A stretch of 10,886 nucleotides of DNA from Tannerella sp. (GTDB lineage Bacteria > Bacteroidota > Bacteroidia > Bacteroidales > Tannerellaceae): positions 1 to 10,886 of the forward strand of contig JAISJX010000096.1 of NCBI GenBank assembly GCA_031261145.1. The letters run 5' to 3'. The notes under the pieces were generated by a model. That model worked only from the letters and a program-made list of their open reading frames with translations. It had not been told where the DNA came from and ran no database searches. This document shows positions 7,354-10,886 of the stretch, piece by piece. Position numbers and translations under genes: made by a program. Numbering within the stretch: position 1 is the first letter of the stretch; every line of letters begins with the position of its first letter.

Positions 7354-7361
7354 CAAATATA
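7354..7361 (-). promoter_or_regulatory. Bacteroidota -7 promoter element for the DoxX fusion gene
   Basis: On the minus strand the sequence is TATATTTG, a full match to the Bacteroidota -7 consensus TAnnTTTG. Transcription would begin near 7347, giving a leader of about 25 bases that is A-rich (AAATAAAAAGAA) before the ATG at 7322. No clear TTTG is present at the -33 position; a small inverted repeat (7373-7389) lies there instead. Confidence 0.65.
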
Positions 7362-7372
7362 CTGTTTTTTTG

Positions 7373-7389
7373 CATTCATACATAGAATG
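7373..7389. promoter_or_regulatory. Inverted repeat over the -33 region, possible operator
   Basis: CATTC (7373-7377) and GAATG (7385-7389) form an inverted repeat separated by 7 bases (ATACATA). It occupies the place where a -33 element for the promoter at 7354-7361 would sit. The spacer also contains CATACAT overlapping the first arm (7377-7383), the same half-site found in the 42-bp repeats upstream. Five-base arms in AT-rich DNA can arise by chance. Confidence 0.3.
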
Positions 7390-7411
7390 GGTAAAAAAAT
7401 ATTTTGAGTAC

Positions 7412-7430
7412 GAATCCGATTCAAGGATTC
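7412..7430. repeat. Inverted repeat GAATCC-N7-GGATTC
   Basis: GAATCC (7412-7417) and GGATTC (7425-7430) flank a 7-base spacer, the same spacing as the inverted repeat over the -33 region. It lies about 50 bases upstream of the -7 element and just before the tandem array. It could be an activator site or a chance match. Confidence 0.35.
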
Positions 7431-7443
7431 AATCATTCGCAAC

Positions 7444-7624
7444 GGTCATGTAAGGCATACATGGATGCGCCGACGGGCGCGGGGAGGTCATGTAAGGCAT
7501 ACATTGTCCTGCTGACGGCTGCGGGACGGTCATGTAAGGCATACATTATCCTGCCGACGCGCGCGGGACGGTCATGTATGGCATACATGGGTTTGCTGTC
7601 TCCTGCGGGACGGTTATGTGGGAT
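7444..7624. repeat. 42-bp tandem repeat array, four full copies and one degenerate copy
   Basis: Units start at 7444, 7486, 7528, 7570 and 7612, each exactly 42 bases apart. The first 19 bases are identical in units 1-3 (GGTCATGTAAGGCATACAT) and differ by one base in unit 4. There the core is a perfect palindrome with one central base, CATGTATG-G-CATACATG (7573-7589). The remaining 23 bases vary but keep a shared pattern (TCCTGC, GACG, GCGGGAC), and most can fold into a GC-rich hairpin. The fifth copy is cut short and merges into the stem-loop at 7625-7652. The array is about 80 bases upstream of the promoter of the DoxX fusion gene and directly downstream of the susD-like gene. With the promoter and inverted repeats it accounts for the 351-base gap, in which I see no convincing gene. 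Confidence 0.9.
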
Positions 7625-7652
7625 GCAGGAGCGCGATTTATCGCGCTCCTGC
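7625..7652 (-). terminator. Perfect 13-bp stem-loop behind the susD-like gene
   Basis: GCAGGAGCGCGAT (7625-7637) and ATCGCGCTCCTGC (7640-7652) are exact reverse complements around TT. The stem begins about 21 bases past the susD-like stop on the minus strand. It is GC-rich and would stop or stabilise the 3' end of the susCD transcript. No T-run follows on either strand, so it is not a textbook intrinsic terminator; an RNA-stabilising hairpin is equally possible. Confidence 0.55.
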
Positions 7653-7673
7653 TCTCCACAATCATTGATAAAA

Positions 7674-9242
7674 TTATTTATTGGCCGGATGCAGACCTTC
7701 TGTGCGGCGTTTATCCCAGAACATCGGTGAATAATAATTATTCGTACCGTCCTCCAATTTACTTACCGCTTCATTGAAGCTGGTTCCGTTCAAGGTGCTT
7801 TCGTTGGTCGGATACTTCACCCGTGAAATAATCAGATCTTTTGTATCGGACAGCGTAGTGAATCTGAGACTGCCTACCGACAGTTCTCCCGGTTTCAGCA
7901 GTTGATCCGGATAACCGGTACGGCGTATTTCCGTCCACGCTTCCGTTCCGTTCATATATAAATCAATATATTTTTGCAGCGCAACGGCTTCGGCATTCAC
8001 ATTTTCGCTGACAGCTTCTACGTACTCTTCTATCTCCTCAGCGCCAAGAGGCGTTCCGTTTATGCCCGACCAGTATTCGAGCGATGCTTCGACGCCTTCT
8101 ATATATTCTTCTTCCGAAAAACCGTTGTATTCGCTGATGATAAACAGCACTTCGGCATAAGTCATCAACGGTACTGCAAAGTCAGGAGCAAGAACGACAG
8201 GCGGATTTGCATAGATATTAGGCGCCGCATTACGGTATGCTGAAGTCATATTCCCGGACGGAATACCGTAAGGAATACCAATATATTCTCCGTTACGGGG
8301 AGTGGTATAGATCGAAAGACGCGGGTCTGTCACATTTTCCCACGGGTGGGTTTTGGCATTCAACGTATCCGGTTGTCCTTTCAGGATGTCGATAAACGGA
8401 CGGGTTAGCGTGAAGTCATTCCGTCCTGCAATAAAGAATCCTTCATAAAAATAGGAATATTCGGGCGGTAAGCCGTAATGGTATGCCGCCATATCGTCGT
8501 TGCTTTCAAATACGCCGCCGGCCAATGCTTCGGCAATGAGTTGTTTCCAGTTGGAACCGGCTACCTTGGACGTATGAATGGCCAAACGCAGTTTCAAGGA
8601 ATTGGCGAATTTTTTCCACAGGGAAGCGTCGCCGTAATAAATCATGTCTCCGCCGATAAACGCATCTTCCGATTCGTCGATAAGGGATACCGCCAGGTTC
8701 AGTTCCTTAATCAATTCATCATAGATGGTTTTCTGGTCATCGTATTTGGGATAATAAATCCCTTCTTCCAGTTTGCCTGCTTCAAAATAGGGAATATTTC
8801 CCCACGTATCCGTCATGAGATTATACAGCCAAACTTTCATGATTTTAGCTGCTGCAATCTGATTATTGTTGTTGCCATAAAGGGCGGATGTAGCCGCTGT
8901 TTCAGGATCGCTGTTCAGGGCGATTACTTTATCCAGATTCGCTTGCAGAAAATAGAGCCTGTTGAAATAAGAGTTATTGACGCTTTCGCGTATCTGATAG
9001 CGATCTTCCTCTGTGTAATTGCGCTGTCCCCAATATTGGGAATATACCAGACATTGACGGCCGCTGAACCATGCATCATAGACGTAATCCATTATTTCCT
9101 TTTGCGTACCGCTGAACAACATGTTTGAGGGCACTTCCGCCGGGTTATTCGGGTCTGTATTGATTTTTTCCAAATCTTCACATGAAAAGAAGAATAAGGA
9201 CATCACCACTATGGAAAGATAGTTATATAAATTCGTTTTCAT
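7674..9242 (-). CDS. SusD-like_2 family outer-membrane lipoprotein
   Basis: The 522-residue protein starts with a lipoprotein signal: a basic N-terminus, a hydrophobic stretch and the lipobox FFFSC with Cys21 as lipidation site. Acidic residues follow the Cys (CEDLE), in keeping with the Bacteroidota surface-export signal. NTDPNNPAEVPSNMLF (28-43) is the hallmark of the SusD-like_2 branch. The helical TPR-like core includes AAAKIMKVWLYNLMTDTWGNIPYFEA. The C-terminal part has EVLFIISE and EAWTEIRRTGYP, also typical. It would sit on the cell surface as the ligand-binding lid of the SusC channel. The gene lies 21 bases after susC and has an AGGAGGT site 8 bases before its ATG. The ligand is unknown: no hydrolase accompanies the pair here. 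Confidence 0.92.
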   Translation of the reverse strand: MKTNLYNYLSIVVMSLFFFSCEDLEKINTDPNNPAEVPSNMLFSGTQKEIMDYVYDAWFSGRQCLVYSQYWGQRNYTEEDRYQIRESVNNSYFNRLYFLQANLDKVIALNSDPETAATSALYGNNNNQIAAAKIMKVWLYNLMTDTWGNIPYFEAGKLEEGIYYPKYDDQKTIYDELIKELNLAVSLIDESEDAFIGGDMIYYGDASLWKKFANSLKLRLAIHTSKVAGSNWKQLIAEALAGGVFESNDDMAAYHYGLPPEYSYFYEGFFIAGRNDFTLTRPFIDILKGQPDTLNAKTHPWENVTDPRLSIYTTPRNGEYIGIPYGIPSGNMTSAYRNAAPNIYANPPVVLAPDFAVPLMTYAEVLFIISEYNGFSEEEYIEGVEASLEYWSGINGTPLGAEEIEEYVEAVSENVNAEAVALQKYIDLYMNGTEAWTEIRRTGYPDQLLKPGELSVGSLRFTTLSDTKDLIISRVKYPTNESTLNGTSFNEAVSKLEDGTNNYYSPMFWDKRRTEGLHPANK

Positions 9243-9250
9243 AAGTATAT

Positions 9251-9257
9251 ACCTCCT
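9251..9257 (-). promoter_or_regulatory. Canonical Shine-Dalgarno site for the susD-like gene
   Basis: On the minus strand the sequence reads AGGAGGT, followed by 8 bases (ATATACTT) and the ATG. This is a near-perfect match to the anti-Shine-Dalgarno. Bacteroidota ribosomes mostly do not depend on such sites, and no other start in this window has one. It confirms the susD start at 9242. Confidence 0.75.
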
Positions 9258-9263
9258 GTTTTA

Positions 9264-10886
9264 TTAAAATTTTAAACTTACATTAAACCCAAAATTGGCA
9301 ACTGAAGGTACTGCTCCTCCTTCGATGCCCTGGATATTACCTGAATTGGTAATGAACATTTCGGGGTCGAAATGTTTGGTGCCCGGCCCCCATACCGCCA
9401 GGTTACGCCCGTAACCGGACAACCTGAGCGATTTTACGAAGTACTTGCTTGCCAACGGGAATGTATATCCCACATTGATTTCACGAAGTTTCAAGTAATC
9501 CGTTTTGAAAACGCTTTGAGCCGCAGGCCCGGTATAGTAACTCTCGCAATAGGTCAAAGCATCTACATTTGTCGTATTATTTGCCGTATTGGTAACCTTG
9601 TAATTCCCGTTGCTGTCATATTCGACATCGCCGGTTACCCCTTTCAGCACAATACCGTTTTCCCGAATCCCGTTAGCGGCCGATTCTTCCAGCATACCGG
9701 AATACATTCCCCACATGTAGGAGGTGGAGAAATAATGTCCGCCTCTGGCGAAATCAAACAGAACGCCCAGATCCAAGTTTTTATACCGGAATGTATTGCT
9801 CCATCCTCCCGTAAAATCCGGAATGGCGGAACCCAGGTTTACATTGCCATTGGTCGAAAGATAAAGGCCATCTTCATCTACCACTTTATTTCCCTTGTCA
9901 TCATAGATATAATCAGTGCCCATAATGGCGCCATAAGAGGAGCCTTTGAATGCTCCGATTTCTACTTTAAACGGCGCGGATGTTAACCGGTAATAGTCTG
10001 TTTCACCAATTAAATCGACCACTTTGTTTTTATTGGATGCCAGTGTCAGTGTGGATTCCCAACTATAATCGTTGGTTCTTACAGGGAATCCGTGAAGGGA
10101 AAATTCAAACCCTTTGTTGGTGATCAACCCCGAATTGATTACCCGCATGAGAGAACCGGTAGTTCCTGAAACGGAAAGAGGTATTATCTGGTCTTTCGTT
10201 TCATTGGAATAATAGGTCACATCAAATCCGATACGATTATTGAGTAAACTTATTTCCAGTCCGGTTTCAAACGAAGTGGTGCTTTCCGGTTTCAACGCTT
10301 CATTTCTCAGCGTCGTACTCGCCGTATATCCGGGAGTTCCCGTAGCTGCGTCAATATTGGTATATTGCGTATATGTATTAATCACCTGGTAGGGGTCGGT
10401 ATCATTTCCTACAAAAGCATAACCTGCACGGAACTTCCCGAATGAGAGCCATGGAGCGCTCTCTTTGGTCAGTTCGGAGAAGATGAAACTGCCTGTTACG
10501 GCAGGATACAAATAGGAATTATTACCTTTCGGAAGCGACGAAGACCAGTCGTTACGGATAGAGGCGTCTAAATAAACGAAGTTTTTCCATCCGACGGTGG
10601 CATTCCCGAATATCGAATTGATAGATTTCTTATTCAAATAGTTGTATGACTGCGCCGGTGAAATCGAATTTTTCAGATTGTAGAACAACGGAATAGCCAA
10701 TCCTCCCTGTGTCTCTCCATATACATATTCATAGCTCCTGTGCATGAGGTTACCTCCCGCATTCACGCTGAACGTAAACTCGTCGAAAGTCTTGTTATAC
10801 TGCAATAAAAATTCATTATTGAGTTCATATTGCTGGCGCGACCTTTCCAGGTAACGCGAAATCTCCTGTGAATATATAGCATTTCG
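9264..10886 (-). CDS. SusC/RagA-like TonB-dependent outer-membrane receptor (C-terminal part)
   Basis: The frame is open from the right edge to a TAA at 9264-9266, giving the last 541 residues of a protein of this family, which usually has around 1000. A start cannot be placed in the window; the TTG at 10805 is internal. The visible part is the beta-barrel, with alternating aromatic strands and family landmarks such as LDASIRNDWSSSLPKGNNSYLYPAVTG, LKPESTTSFETGLEISLLNNRIGFDVTYY and DYLKLREINVGYTFP. It ends in the aromatic strand FGFNVSLKF recognised by the Bam machinery. The N-terminal carboxypeptidase-like domain, plug and TonB box are outside the window. Together with the SusD-like lipoprotein it would form a TonB-driven uptake complex. 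Confidence 0.93.
   Translation of the reverse strand, partial: RNAIYSQEISRYLERSRQQYELNNEFLLQYNKTFDEFTFSVNAGGNLMHRSYEYVYGETQGGLAIPLFYNLKNSISPAQSYNYLNKKSINSIFGNATVGWKNFVYLDASIRNDWSSSLPKGNNSYLYPAVTGSFIFSELTKESAPWLSFGKFRAGYAFVGNDTDPYQVINTYTQYTNIDAATGTPGYTASTTLRNEALKPESTTSFETGLEISLLNNRIGFDVTYYSNETKDQIIPLSVSGTTGSLMRVINSGLITNKGFEFSLHGFPVRTNDYSWESTLTLASNKNKVVDLIGETDYYRLTSAPFKVEIGAFKGSSYGAIMGTDYIYDDKGNKVVDEDGLYLSTNGNVNLGSAIPDFTGGWSNTFRYKNLDLGVLFDFARGGHYFSTSYMWGMYSGMLEESAANGIRENGIVLKGVTGDVEYDSNGNYKVTNTANNTTNVDALTYCESYYTGPAAQSVFKTDYLKLREINVGYTFPLASKYFVKSLRLSGYGRNLAVWGPGTKHFDPEMFITNSGNIQGIEGGAVPSVANFGFNVSLKF

Noticed and set aside
7323..7442. N-terminal extension of the DoxX fusion protein to a TTG at 7442
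   Set aside because: The perfect -7 element at 7354-7361 lies inside it, the extension has no family similarity, and the ATG at 7322 begins directly at the DoxX domain.
7444..7624. CRISPR array
   Set aside because: The repeat (19 bp) and spacers (23 bp) are too short, the spacers resemble each other, and no cas gene is near. It is a plain 42-bp tandem repeat.
7404..7730. Plus-strand reading frame through the repeats
   Set aside because: It starts with TTG, consists of translated repeats and then runs antisense into the 3' end of the susD-like gene. It shows no recognisable domain. It is kept only as a low-interest finding.
8478..9128. Plus-strand frame antisense to the susD-like gene
   Set aside because: It lies wholly within a convincing SusD-like gene; its hydrophobic pattern is a complement effect.
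10803..10805. TTG at 10805 as the start of the SusC-like protein
   Set aside because: The frame stays open to the window edge with SusC-like sequence, and the remaining length is about half that of the family.

Overview
The window suggests a Bacteroidota genome, most likely of the order Bacteroidales. The evidence is a SusC/SusD outer-membrane pair, a Bacteroidota-type -7 promoter element (TATATTTG), A-rich leaders instead of Shine-Dalgarno sites at most starts, and a flexirubin/aryl-polyene (APE)-type pigment locus. The genus cannot be fixed from sequence alone.

Bases 1-5771, plus strand: one tightly packed operon, the 3' part of an APE/flexirubin-like type II polyketide cluster. In order it holds the tail of an unidentified protein; an ApeP/FabZ-like hotdog dehydratase; a 4HBT-type thioesterase; a complete ketosynthase (KS1); a 204-aa half-ketosynthase with no catalytic residues; an acyl carrier protein (ACP); a second complete ketosynthase (KS2); a 349-aa ketosynthase-like protein that has lost all three catalytic residues; and a four-helix EamA/SMR-like membrane protein. 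Most junctions overlap or are separated by a few bases. The likely division of labour is that the ACP carries the growing chain, the ketosynthases extend it, the dehydratase makes the double bonds, the thioesterase releases or edits acyl groups, and the small membrane protein helps move a lipid-linked product. No ketoreductase, adenylating enzyme, ammonia lyase or acyltransferase is visible, so these must lie upstream or elsewhere.

Bases 5781-7322, minus strand: a separate gene, convergent with the pigment operon, encoding an unusual fusion. It has a DoxX-like four-helix membrane domain, a Pro/Thr/Glu-rich linker, a twin-arginine-like segment, and an aldo-keto-reductase-like barrel that appears to lack the usual catalytic residues. 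Its own promoter lies at 7354-7361, which argues for a start at 7322 and not further upstream.

Bases 7323-7673: a 351-base intergenic region with no convincing gene. It holds the promoter, two small inverted repeats, four and a half copies of a 42-bp tandem repeat built around a near-palindrome (CATGTATG-G-CATACATG in its perfect form), and a perfect 13-bp stem-loop just behind the susD-like gene. This is the least explained part of the window.

Bases 7674-10886, minus strand: a susC-susD pair. The SusC-like TonB-dependent receptor runs off the right edge (C-terminal 541 residues present). The SusD-like_2 lipoprotein is complete and is preceded by a canonical AGGAGGT ribosome binding site, uncommon in this phylum. 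No hydrolase, sulfatase or regulator is in view, so the imported ligand cannot be inferred.
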